Shown piece by piece: positions 1 to 5,139 of a stretch of DNA of 5,139 nucleotides (positions are counted from its first letter, which is position 1; each line of letters opens with the position of its first letter). A program made the translations under genes and the position numbers. The notes beneath the pieces are model-generated. The model had not been told where the DNA came from. It worked only from the letters and a program-made list of their open reading frames with translations, and searched no databases. The DNA lies in NCBI GenBank assembly GCA_028748945.1, contig JAQTOL010000273.1, positions 1 to 5,139 of the forward strand, read 5' to 3'. Origin of the DNA: Paludibacter sp. (lineage in GTDB: Bacteria; Bacteroidota; Bacteroidia; Bacteroidales; Paludibacteraceae).

Positions 1-164
1 ATGTTCATTTGTTGAACGGTTTCCATTTTTAAAATGCCATCCGGATTACTGACAAAGGCATGGGCATCAGTAGTAATTGGATTTGGAACAGTTTGCACAG
101 TATAATCTGTTGCAAATGCAATACCGGCAATCGAACAAAAAAAGAAAATAAGTAGATTTTTCAT
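1..164 (-). CDS. Secreted TPM-domain protein, N-terminal fragment (runs off window)
   Basis: Reading leftwards from an ATG at 164 gives 54 codons that stay open to the window edge, so only the N-terminus is present. The first 18 residues (MKNLLIFFFCSIAGIAFA) form a Sec signal peptide with a likely signal-peptidase I site after AFA. The mature start then has VPNP (residues 26-29) and a stretch around VSNPDGIL (38-45), which matches the opening of the TPM domain (YgcG/TPM_phosphatase family; mature proteins begin VPNP..., V-S-[ND]-P-x-G-[IV]-L). TPM proteins are exported or membrane-anchored; reported roles include acid phosphatase activity and photosystem repair in plants, but the bacterial role is unclear. 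The C-terminal half, where a membrane helix or Gly-rich tail is often found, is not visible. It lies 34 bp after the FKBP gene on the same strand, so co-transcription is likely. The family call is fairly sure; function is not. Confidence 0.8.
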   Translation of the reverse strand, partial: MKNLLIFFFCSIAGIAFATDYTVQTVPNPITTDAHAFVSNPDGILKMETVQQMN

Positions 165-180
165 ACTGTCTGTTTTAAAT

Positions 181-192
181 CCCCTATTGGGG
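181..192 (-). other. Small GC hairpin in the FKBP-TPM gap
   Basis: A perfect 4-bp G:C inverted repeat with a 4-nt loop (CCCCAATAGGGG on the minus strand) sits in the 34-bp gap between the FKBP stop codon and the TPM start. It stands out in very AT-rich surroundings. It is followed by ATTTAAAA rather than a clean T-run, so it is a poor intrinsic terminator. It might be a weak attenuator, an RNA processing or stability element, or chance. Confidence 0.3.
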
Positions 193-198
193 TATTGT

Positions 199-672
199 TT
201 AGTTATAAGAACTATCTAAAGTTACATTGAAAATAAGCGTTGAGTAAGGTGGAATTTCGACGTTCGATTTAATTGTGTCATAGCCCAACTTACTTGGAAT
301 ATAAAGGATATAATTTGCTCCGTCGTACATTTTGGGTAATGCTTCTTTCCAGCCTTGAATTGCACCTGATAAATACATATCTATCGTTTTACCTGTCGCT
401 ACCGAATCAAAAACCGAACCATCTATTAACGACCCTTTGTAGTTTACACGTATAATACTGTTTACACTTGGTTGACGATTAAATTTCCAGCCTTCATAAA
501 TAACTTTGTATTGTAAACCACTGGGAGTTACAATTATTCCCGGTTGCTTTTTATTGTTTTCAAGCCATACTTCATTCTTGAGTTTCCAATCCATATGTAC
601 ATCTTCTTTACAGGCAGGTAAAATAATAGACAGTAATAAGGTAAAAAGAAAGAGTTGTGCAGTTAGTTTCAT
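199..672 (-). CDS. FKBP-type peptidyl-prolyl cis-trans isomerase, lipoprotein
   Basis: A 157-residue protein that should catalyse cis-trans isomerisation of X-Pro bonds in proteins of the periplasm. Residues 1-20 are a lipoprotein signal peptide ending in the lipobox LPAC, with Cys21 as the lipidated residue. A short linker leads to TPSGLQYKV (49-57), the usual lead-in of FkpA/Mip-like proteins, and then a single FKBP domain at about 71-155. Visible signature parts are VNYKGSLIDGSVFDS (76-90, with the pocket Tyr78 and Phe88-Asp89), AIQGWKEALPKM (104-115, with the pocket-floor Trp108), YIPSKLGYD (124-132) and IPPYSTLIFNV (140-150). There is no N-terminal dimerisation domain, so it is a minimal single-domain form. 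I chose the ATG at 672 because it starts the signal peptide and falls 1 nt after the lutB stop. The in-frame extension to 780 encodes no signal peptide and overlaps lutB by over 100 bases. The tight spacing suggests translational coupling to lutB. Confidence 0.92.
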   Translation of the reverse strand: MKLTAQLFLFTLLLSIILPACKEDVHMDWKLKNEVWLENNKKQPGIIVTPSGLQYKVIYEGWKFNRQPSVNSIIRVNYKGSLIDGSVFDSVATGKTIDMYLSGAIQGWKEALPKMYDGANYILYIPSKLGYDTIKSNVEIPPYSTLIFNVTLDSSYN

Positions 673-673
673 G

Positions 674-2074
674 TTAGTTGTCGTTATGAATGTTTTTTTT
701 AATTTCAAATGTTTTTTTATATTGTTGTGAAAACGATTTATTGGAAAATTCAGGCATCTTTCGTTTCGATCCCCAACCAAAATAATTTAATGGATAAGTT
801 CCTGCATTTTTTATCATGCCCGGGAAAAAATCAAAGCCGATTCGTTTTGAACTCATTAGTTTAAAACCTTTCATCAGAATTTTTTCTGCAATCGGTCTTA
901 GGTTTTGTTCCACCGCTTTTCGTCTGTTTGATAATAATATATCAGTCAATGGTATTTTGACCGGACAAACCTCCACGCATTTTCCACAAAGTGTTGACGC
1001 AAAGCTTAAATGCGAAAAATCTTTGAATCCTCGCAGGAAAGGCGTTAATACCGAGCCAATTGGCCCACTATACGTCGTGTCGTAAGTATATCCTCCGATT
1101 GTTTTATAAACCGGACAGCCATTGAGGCAAGCACCGCATCGAATACACGCCAGAGATTCAAAAGCTTCATCATCCTCAAAAACCGTTGTTCGTCCGTTAT
1201 CCAAAAGGATAACAATCATTTCACTTTGTTGTTCTTCTTTATTTTGCTTAGCTCCTGTAAATATCGTATTATAAGCTGTAATCTGTTGTCCGGTGCCATG
1301 AGCAGCCAGTAAAGGATAAAATAATCCGAGTTGGTTCATTTTTGGAATAATTTTTTCAATACCCGCGATAACAACATGAATTTTAGGAAAGGCGGTTGAC
1401 ATTAATGCATTTCCTTCATTCTCTGTAACCGAAACAGCTCCGATATCCGCAATCAGAAAGTTGGCACCTGTAACACCTATTTGTGCCTGCGTATATTTTT
1501 TTCGTAATACCTGCCGAACATATTCAGTCATTTCTTCGGGTGTGCTGTCAATCGGCGTTCCAAATTTTTCATTGAATAATTTTGCAATATCACCTTTCGA
1601 TTTATGCATAGCCGGCGTTACAATGTGATAAGGTTTTTCGCCTGCCACCTGTACAATAAATTCACCCAGATCTGTTTCTACCGATTCACACCCCATACGT
1701 GCGGCAGTTTCATTCAACTCAATTTCTTCCGTGGTCATCGATTTACTCTTGACCAGTAATTTTGCATCGTTTTCAATCAGAATCTGTTCAATGTAGCCGG
1801 TTGCTTCGGCTGCATCTTTTGCCCACAACACTTTTACCCCACGGTTACTGATTGTTTCTTCAAATTGTAGTAGGTATTTATCCCAATTTTGAAGTACATC
1901 TCTTTTTATGGCAGCAGCCTGATCTTTCGCTTTTTCAACGTTATTGTATCGTGCCATCCCTTTATTCACCGCCGTGTCATAGCGTGAAATGTTGAACTGA
2001 ATCGTTTTTCGATGTTTGTCATCGAAAGCAATTGCATCAGCATCGTGGGTGAATTTATGAGATTGAGATATCAT
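674..2074 (-). CDS. lutB: LutB-type lactate utilization iron-sulfur protein (LUD domain + ferredoxin domain)
   Basis: 466 residues, the usual full length for LutB/YkgF. LutABC is a cytoplasmic complex that oxidises L-lactate to pyruvate; LutB carries the iron-sulfur relay. Residues of about 65-295 form the LUD domain, with family-like stretches such as GVTGANFLIADIGAVSVTENEGN (200-222), an EMG-type start of the central sheet, and HVVIAGIEKIIP (233-244). A two-cluster ferredoxin region follows: CIRCGACLNGCP (Cys310, 313, 316, 320) and LCGKCVEVCP (Cys363, 366, 370), separated by the family stretch YSGPIGSVLTP (335-345). The C-terminal tail from about 385 (LRPIAEKILMKGF) corresponds to the LutB_C region. 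All expected motif cysteines are present, so the protein looks functional. Neither lutA nor lutC is adjacent: upstream is an unnamed coiled-coil gene and downstream, after 1 nt, the FKBP lipoprotein gene. A role in electron transfer from another hydroxy-acid substrate cannot be excluded. Confidence 0.93.
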   Translation of the reverse strand: MISQSHKFTHDADAIAFDDKHRKTIQFNISRYDTAVNKGMARYNNVEKAKDQAAAIKRDVLQNWDKYLLQFEETISNRGVKVLWAKDAAEATGYIEQILIENDAKLLVKSKSMTTEEIELNETAARMGCESVETDLGEFIVQVAGEKPYHIVTPAMHKSKGDIAKLFNEKFGTPIDSTPEEMTEYVRQVLRKKYTQAQIGVTGANFLIADIGAVSVTENEGNALMSTAFPKIHVVIAGIEKIIPKMNQLGLFYPLLAAHGTGQQITAYNTIFTGAKQNKEEQQSEMIVILLDNGRTTVFEDDEAFESLACIRCGACLNGCPVYKTIGGYTYDTTYSGPIGSVLTPFLRGFKDFSHLSFASTLCGKCVEVCPVKIPLTDILLSNRRKAVEQNLRPIAEKILMKGFKLMSSKRIGFDFFPGMIKNAGTYPLNYFGWGSKRKMPEFSNKSFSQQYKKTFEIKKNIHNDN

Positions 2075-2075
2075 T

Positions 2076-2107
2076 ATTTACAATTTAATCATTTACAATT
2101 TACAATT
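2076..2107. repeat. ATTTACAATT direct repeat upstream of lutB
   Basis: Three copies of ATTTACAATT are seen on the plus strand, at 2076-2085, 2091-2100 and 2098-2107; the last two overlap and the first two are separated by 5 bases after a shared extra T. On the coding (minus) strand this reads as repeated TTGTAAAT directly before the lutB ATG, so it would lie in the lutB leader. Similar AATTTAC-type short repeats are, from general knowledge, common between genes in Bacteroidota. It could be a simple-sequence repeat with no role, or affect translation initiation or promoter spacing. Confidence 0.7.
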
Positions 2108-2169
2108 GCAACATAATTATTTTCAACTATTTGAGTGATATATATTGTTTTCTCCATTTTGAATCTGGA

Positions 2170-3075
2170 CTATTTTTCAAAAAGAAATGGAAAAGTACCC
2201 ACCCTGTTCCCATCGATGAAAAAATCGACACGATAAGTTCCTTTCGGCAAAATTTCATTTACTTTCCAATACAATACATCATTCAGGGCATCTCCCGTGT
2301 ATTCAAATGTCTTTGTTAATGAATAACCGATATTCTTGTTTTCATAAGGGAAAACATTGTTCGGACTTTTTATCAATAATTCATCATCGGGTTTTGTAAT
2401 TCGCAAATAGATTGTTTTCTCACCGGGTTCGGCGGTAATATTCTTTGCAACGGTATAATTAAACTTTAGGGTTGCCGTTTGTGAAAACCAGGTTGTTTTC
2501 TTGTTTTTACTGTTAAGAGGTTCCATACTGAAGTTTGTGACTTCCATTATGGAGGCCCGGTTCACAACCTGACTAAGATTATCTTTTTCTTTCGACAATT
2601 GTTGAACAGTTGCTGTTGCCGCCTGAAATTTGCGGTGTACTTCTACATTCTCTGTTTTGAGGTTTTTATTTAATGTGTTCAATGAATCAATCTGATTCAC
2701 ATATTGTATCATAACCATTCGGACAGTCGCCAGTTCTTTTTTTAACTGGGAAATACGTACAGCATTCGTTGATTTGGTAATTCGCAATTCTTCCAACAAT
2801 TCCTGCACCTTTGCTTTTTGGTCCTGAAGTAATTTGACAAGGGAATCATTATGAATATCACTGGTGTAACCATCCAACTCCGAGTTAAGATCAGTATATT
2901 CCCTTTCAACCTGTTCTTTGTCGAAATTCATCATTGCAACTACTTCCGACATTTCGGCATCTTTCTCTTTTACTTTATTATTAAAGTAAAAGACGGCAAT
3001 TATTAATCCGACAATAGCTATTAAAGCAATGATCAATATGATTAAATTCCCTTTTTTCATCGATTTGAAATTCAT
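2170..3075 (-). CDS. Inner-membrane-anchored coiled-coil protein with C-terminal beta-rich domain, function unknown
   Basis: I do not recognise a named family. The 301-residue product has a positively charged start (MNFKSMKKGN), one strongly hydrophobic helix at about 10-30 (LIILIIALIAIVGLIIAVFY), then a long, charged, heptad-like segment at about 35-172 rich in Glu, Lys, Gln and Leu, predicted coiled coil with a less regular stretch near 66-80. Residues of about 175-301 change character to alternating hydrophobic and polar strands, with TATLKFNYTVA (200-210), KTIYLRITKPD (220-230) and GTYRVDFFIDGNRVGTFPF (279-297), suggesting a beta-sandwich. The charge pattern favours an N-in membrane anchor with the rest in the periplasm. 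A second ATG at 3060 (MKKGN) is an equally plausible start and keeps the membrane helix. It lies 26 bp after murF and probably shares its transcript, which hints at an envelope role, but that is inference. Automatic pipelines might mislabel it SMC-like because of the coiled coil. Confidence 0.85.
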   Translation of the reverse strand: MNFKSMKKGNLIILIIALIAIVGLIIAVFYFNNKVKEKDAEMSEVVAMMNFDKEQVEREYTDLNSELDGYTSDIHNDSLVKLLQDQKAKVQELLEELRITKSTNAVRISQLKKELATVRMVMIQYVNQIDSLNTLNKNLKTENVEVHRKFQAATATVQQLSKEKDNLSQVVNRASIMEVTNFSMEPLNSKNKKTTWFSQTATLKFNYTVAKNITAEPGEKTIYLRITKPDDELLIKSPNNVFPYENKNIGYSLTKTFEYTGDALNDVLYWKVNEILPKGTYRVDFFIDGNRVGTFPFLFEK

Positions 3076-3101
3076 GTAATTTTTTTTAATTAATAAATTG
3101 G

Positions 3102-4409
3102 TTAAAGTTTTTGCAATACTTTTTCCAGTTTTATACCCCTCGAACCTTTAATTAATATATAATGCCCTGAAATAGGTTGTTGTTCTATATGATTGATTAA
3201 TTCATCAGTATCATCGAAACATCGATAAGAATTATGCGTTTTTTTAAATTGAGGTCCTACCAACAAAACGGATTCAAACTTATTTTGTTGTAATAAGTCA
3301 GTAATGATTTGATGCTCTGCATCGCTTTGTTCACCTAATTCAAGCATATCTCCTAAAATCAGTGTTTTATGCTCTACTTCCATCTGTGCAAAATTTAAAA
3401 TCGCGGCACGCATGCTCGTAGGATTTGCATTATAAGCATCAACAACTAATTTATTTTTGTTTGTAACAGTTAGTTGTGACCGGTTATTTTGAGGAATATA
3501 ATTTTCCAATCCATGTTTTATGCTTTCAGTCCCAATGTCAAAATAATCCCCAATTGCCACTGCAGCCAACACATTTTCAGCATTATACGCACCAATTAAA
3601 TTTGTATTTACGTCAAAACTATTTGTCTGTTTAATTGTACATTCCATTTTTAAAAAAGGGGAACAATCAATTATCTTACCATAAATATTACAAATAGAGT
3701 CATCAGGATCGACACTAAATTTACAAACATTGGAATTGTCAATATTAAATCCTGTTTTAGTGGCCATTGCAACTAAATTTTCATTGTATTTATTCAGGAA
3801 AATCTTTCCTCCATGCTCTAAAATATATTCATAGAGTTCGGCTTTTGTTCCCATTACTCCTTCAAATGATCCGAATCCTTCGAGGTGAGCTTTGCCAACG
3901 TTAGTTATAATTCCGTAATCCGGACAAGCAATATTGGCTAATATTTTTATTTCACCCGGATGATTGGCACCCATTTCAATCACTGCCAATTGATGTTCCG
4001 GTTTAAGTTGAAGTAATGTGAGCGGTACACCTATATGATTGTTTAAATTTCCCTGTGTGTAAAGCGTATTATACTTTTCATTTAAAACAGCGGCAATTAA
4101 TTCTTTCGTAGTGGTCTTCCCGTTTGTACCGGTTATGCCAATAATGGTAGTTCCAATCTGCTTCCGGTGGAATGTCGCAAGCTGTTGCAAGCTTTCCAAT
4201 ACATTATCAACTAAAATAAACCGTTCGTCAATAGCAAATTCCGCTTCATCGACAACTGCATAGGCACAGCCTTTTTCCAAAGCCGATAGAGCAAAAGCGT
4301 TTGCATTGAAATTATCACCTCTGAGTGCAAAGAACAGTGAACCTTCCGGGCAAACCCGACTGTCGGTACAAATAACCGGATGCTGTTGAAAAATCGGATA
4401 TAACTCCAT
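3102..4409 (-). CDS. murF: UDP-N-acetylmuramoyl-tripeptide--D-alanyl-D-alanine ligase
   Basis: MurF is the cytoplasmic ATP-dependent ligase that adds D-Ala-D-Ala to UDP-MurNAc-tripeptide, completing the pentapeptide precursor of peptidoglycan. The 435-residue length is normal. The N-terminal uridine-binding domain (about 1-85) has TDSR (15-18) and LFFALRGDNFNANAF (25-39). The central ATPase domain has the P-loop GITGTNGKTTTKE (91-103), NLNNHIGVPLTLL (121-133), the EMGANHPGEI block (145-154) with the Mg-binding Glu145, TNVGKAHLEGFGS (169-181) with conserved His174, and GTKAEL (187-192) with Lys189 as the expected carbamylated lysine. NNRSQL (308-313) leads into the C-terminal domain, with DAYNANPTSMRAAI (324-337), LGDMLELGE (352-360) and KGSRG (421-425). 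These D-A-Y-N-A-N-P-x-S and LGDMxELG blocks separate MurF from MurE and MurC. It stands outside a typical dcw cluster here: no murE, mraY or ftsW is adjacent. The ATG at 4409 is the first in-frame start after the upstream terminator. Confidence 0.97.
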   Translation of the reverse strand: MELYPIFQQHPVICTDSRVCPEGSLFFALRGDNFNANAFALSALEKGCAYAVVDEAEFAIDERFILVDNVLESLQQLATFHRKQIGTTIIGITGTNGKTTTKELIAAVLNEKYNTLYTQGNLNNHIGVPLTLLQLKPEHQLAVIEMGANHPGEIKILANIACPDYGIITNVGKAHLEGFGSFEGVMGTKAELYEYILEHGGKIFLNKYNENLVAMATKTGFNIDNSNVCKFSVDPDDSICNIYGKIIDCSPFLKMECTIKQTNSFDVNTNLIGAYNAENVLAAVAIGDYFDIGTESIKHGLENYIPQNNRSQLTVTNKNKLVVDAYNANPTSMRAAILNFAQMEVEHKTLILGDMLELGEQSDAEHQIITDLLQQNKFESVLLVGPQFKKTHNSYRCFDDTDELINHIEQQPISGHYILIKGSRGIKLEKVLQKL

Positions 4410-4442
4410 ATTTTGAAAAATAACTCTTTATTGATTATTATG

Positions 4443-4450
4443 CAAAAATA
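4443..4450 (-). promoter_or_regulatory. Candidate Bacteroidota -7 promoter element for murF
   Basis: On the minus strand this reads TATTTTTG, a full match to the TAnnTTTG consensus of the primary sigma factor in Bacteroidota. It would place transcription start roughly 30 bases before the murF ATG, downstream of the barrel gene's terminator, where a promoter is expected. No good TTTG-like -33 element is seen at the usual distance; a TTG at 4463-4461 is too close. In AT-rich DNA such an octamer also arises by chance. Confidence 0.4.
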
Positions 4451-4495
4451 ATCATAATCCCAAGAAATAAAGATATAAAGCCTATAATATTAATG

Positions 4496-4528
4496 AAAAA
4501 GACTAAACCTCATTCGTGTTTAGTCTTT
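4496..4528 (-). terminator. Rho-independent terminator of the outer-membrane barrel gene
   Basis: A perfect 11-bp inverted repeat (AAAGACTAAAC at 4498-4508 and GTTTAGTCTTT at 4518-4528 on the plus strand) encloses a 9-nt loop. Reading in the minus direction, the second arm ends in TCTTTTT, giving the T-run of an intrinsic terminator. It begins about 28 bases after the barrel stop codon and lies about 85 bases before murF, so it separates the two transcription units. The stem is also followed by only TTTAAATT in the plus direction, so bidirectional use is possible but no plus-strand gene needs it. Confidence 0.85.
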
Positions 4529-4556
4529 AAATTATAAATACTGAAACCTGTTACTA

Positions 4557-5030
4557 TCAGAATTGATAGACAAAAGAAACATACCATCCTTTTTGGTATA
4601 GATTTCCTGTATTCATTTTATTCAGATTGGTAATTCCAAAATCGTATCCTCCTTTAAGCTGATATTTATTCCACTGAACTCCACCACCGGCACCGATTTG
4701 CAGATTAAGCCTGTTTAATAACGATGCTTTGTATAATTCTGTAAATCCCGGAGCAACATAAAGAGGGTTTGAAGGTAAATAAGTTTGTGTAGAAGTAATG
4801 GTTTGCCCTTGATAAAGTCCAATATTGATATTTGGACCTGCAAATCCAAAAACACTAAGATTTTTAGTGATAGGAAATGTATAATTTATCCGAAGCGGGA
4901 TATCAAGAAAATGTCCCAACGTTTTATAGGTAACAGTTGCAGAATTTGGATAACCTTGCAATTTGTCGGAATAAACGACAGAATATAACACTCCGGTCAA
5001 TAAACTAAGATTATTTTTTAAATCAAAACA
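4557..5030 (-). CDS. Outer-membrane beta-barrel protein, 5'-truncated at a sequence junction
   Basis: About 157 C-terminal residues of a barrel protein of the PorT/OMP_b-brl_2 type common in Bacteroidota. Signs are alternating amphipathic strands with aromatic ends (NLSLLTGVLYSVVYS; FLDIPLRINYTF; LSVFGFAGPNINIGLYQG; LNLQIGAGGGVQW; YQLKGGYDFGITNL; WYVSFVYQF), the FLDIPL-x-x-xY strand typical of the family, and a C-terminal Phe as used by the BAM machinery. The N-terminus, including signal peptide and first strands (perhaps 40-70 residues), is missing: at about 5031 the reading frame passes without interruption into GC-rich DNA encoding something else. An apparent TTG start at 5111 is therefore not a genuine start. 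The exact upstream boundary is uncertain by about 10 bases. It is followed by a strong terminator. Substrate or role is unknown; many such small barrels are structural or of unknown function. Confidence 0.8.
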   Translation of the reverse strand, partial: CFDLKNNLSLLTGVLYSVVYSDKLQGYPNSATVTYKTLGHFLDIPLRINYTFPITKNLSVFGFAGPNINIGLYQGQTITSTQTYLPSNPLYVAPGFTELYKASLLNRLNLQIGAGGGVQWNKYQLKGGYDFGITNLNKMNTGNLYQKGWYVSFVYQF

Positions 5031-5139
5031 GTCCTCGATCTTCAGGCTGGTGCTCTCCTCCCCCCATGTCCGGCCGAGCAGCCATCGCGGCGCGGTGATC
5101 GCCGCCTGCAACGGCAGGCCGAAGCGGGCATGGCGGGTG
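5031..5139 (-). CDS. Gamma-glutamyltransferase-like C-terminal fragment, GC-rich, probably foreign or chimeric
   Basis: The 36 codons from 5138 down to 5031 stay open and read through in frame into the barrel gene. The translated piece contains RFGLPLQAAITAPRW and LLGRTWGEESTSLKIED, which resembles the C-terminal part of the gamma-glutamyltranspeptidase small subunit, where a glycine-rich stretch leads to Q-x-A-I-x-x-PRW and then (in many alphaproteobacterial members) LLGRTWG...S.LK.E.RF. The recognition is from memory and rests on few residues. Base composition is 73% G+C (72 of 99 bases over 5041-5139) with G/C at nearly every third codon position, against 30% in the preceding 60 bases. The fragment lacks both ends of the enzyme and its active-site Thr region. 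It most likely comes from another organism. Confidence 0.6.

Noticed and set aside
361..372. Second lutB ferredoxin motif having only three cysteines (Cys363, 366, 370) as possible cluster loss
   Set aside because: These coordinates are residues in the lutB protein. A CxxCxxxCP second motif is the normal family pattern as I know it, so this is not a missing residue.
690..720. A8 and A7 runs near the 3' end of lutB (minus strand), one forming an A AAA AAC heptamer that could suggest programmed frameshifting into the FKBP gene
   Set aside because: A -1 shift at that site meets a stop codon within three codons and is the wrong direction for the FKBP frame, which is +1 relative to lutB; the lysine-rich tail explains the runs.
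673..780. N-terminal extension of the FKBP reading frame to an ATG at 780, overlapping the end of lutB
   Set aside because: The extra 36 residues would bury the clear lipoprotein signal peptide, and the ATG at 672 sits ideally 1 nt after the lutB stop codon.
273..1085. Plus-strand open frames at 273-455, 506-730 and 816-1085
   Set aside because: They lie antisense to well-supported FKBP and lutB genes, have no recognisable domains and have no clear promoter or start context.
2131..2319. Plus-strand open frames at 2131-2319 and 4785-4988
   Set aside because: Both mostly lie antisense to real minus-strand genes, and their translations show no domain, signal peptide or family features.
5109..5111. 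TTG at 5111 as the start codon of a 184-residue barrel protein
   Set aside because: The frame is open further upstream to the window end, the first 27 residues resemble a different protein, there is no signal peptide, and base composition changes sharply.

Overview
The window looks like a piece of a low-GC Bacteroidota chromosome, probably Bacteroidales-like. The evidence is AT-rich intergenic DNA, A-rich leaders without Shine-Dalgarno sequences, an OmpA/PorT-style outer-membrane beta-barrel ending in Phe, a lipoprotein FKBP, a Bacteroidota-style TPM-domain protein and one TAnnTTTG-like promoter element. All convincing genes lie on the minus strand, so transcription runs from high to low coordinates. 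The window starts inside one gene and ends inside a sequence that does not appear to belong to the same genome.

In transcription order: (1) 5139 to about 5031 is a short GC-rich piece (72 of 99 bases G/C over 5041-5139) whose translation resembles the C-terminal part of a proteobacterial gamma-glutamyltransferase. (2) About 5030 to 4557 is the 3' part of an outer-membrane beta-barrel gene that has lost its 5' end at that junction and is closed by a strong intrinsic terminator. (3) 4409-3102 is murF, the last cytoplasmic amino-acid-adding step of peptidoglycan precursor synthesis. (4) 3075-2170 is an unnamed inner-membrane-anchored coiled-coil protein with a C-terminal beta-rich domain. (5) 2074-674 is a LutB-type LUD-domain iron-sulfur protein of lactate oxidation. 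(6) 672-199 is an FKBP-type prolyl isomerase lipoprotein. (7) 164-1 is the N-terminus of a secreted TPM-domain protein that runs off the window.

murF to the TPM gene have gaps of 26, 95, 1 and 34 bp, with no obvious terminator between them, so they could form one long transcript starting from a candidate promoter at about 4450. The 95-bp gap before lutB carries an ATTTACAATT-type direct repeat and could hold a separate promoter. Most products act at the cell envelope (MurF precursor synthesis, the membrane coiled-coil protein, a lipoprotein folding factor, a secreted TPM protein, an outer-membrane barrel). lutB is the metabolic exception and is not flanked by lutA or lutC.

I found no mobile element, CRISPR array, tRNA or rRNA. 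The most noteworthy point is the abrupt composition and homology break at about 5031-5040. It is best explained as a chimeric assembly or cloning junction rather than a real gene fusion. I see no convincing new biological system; the least understood gene is the 301-residue coiled-coil protein.
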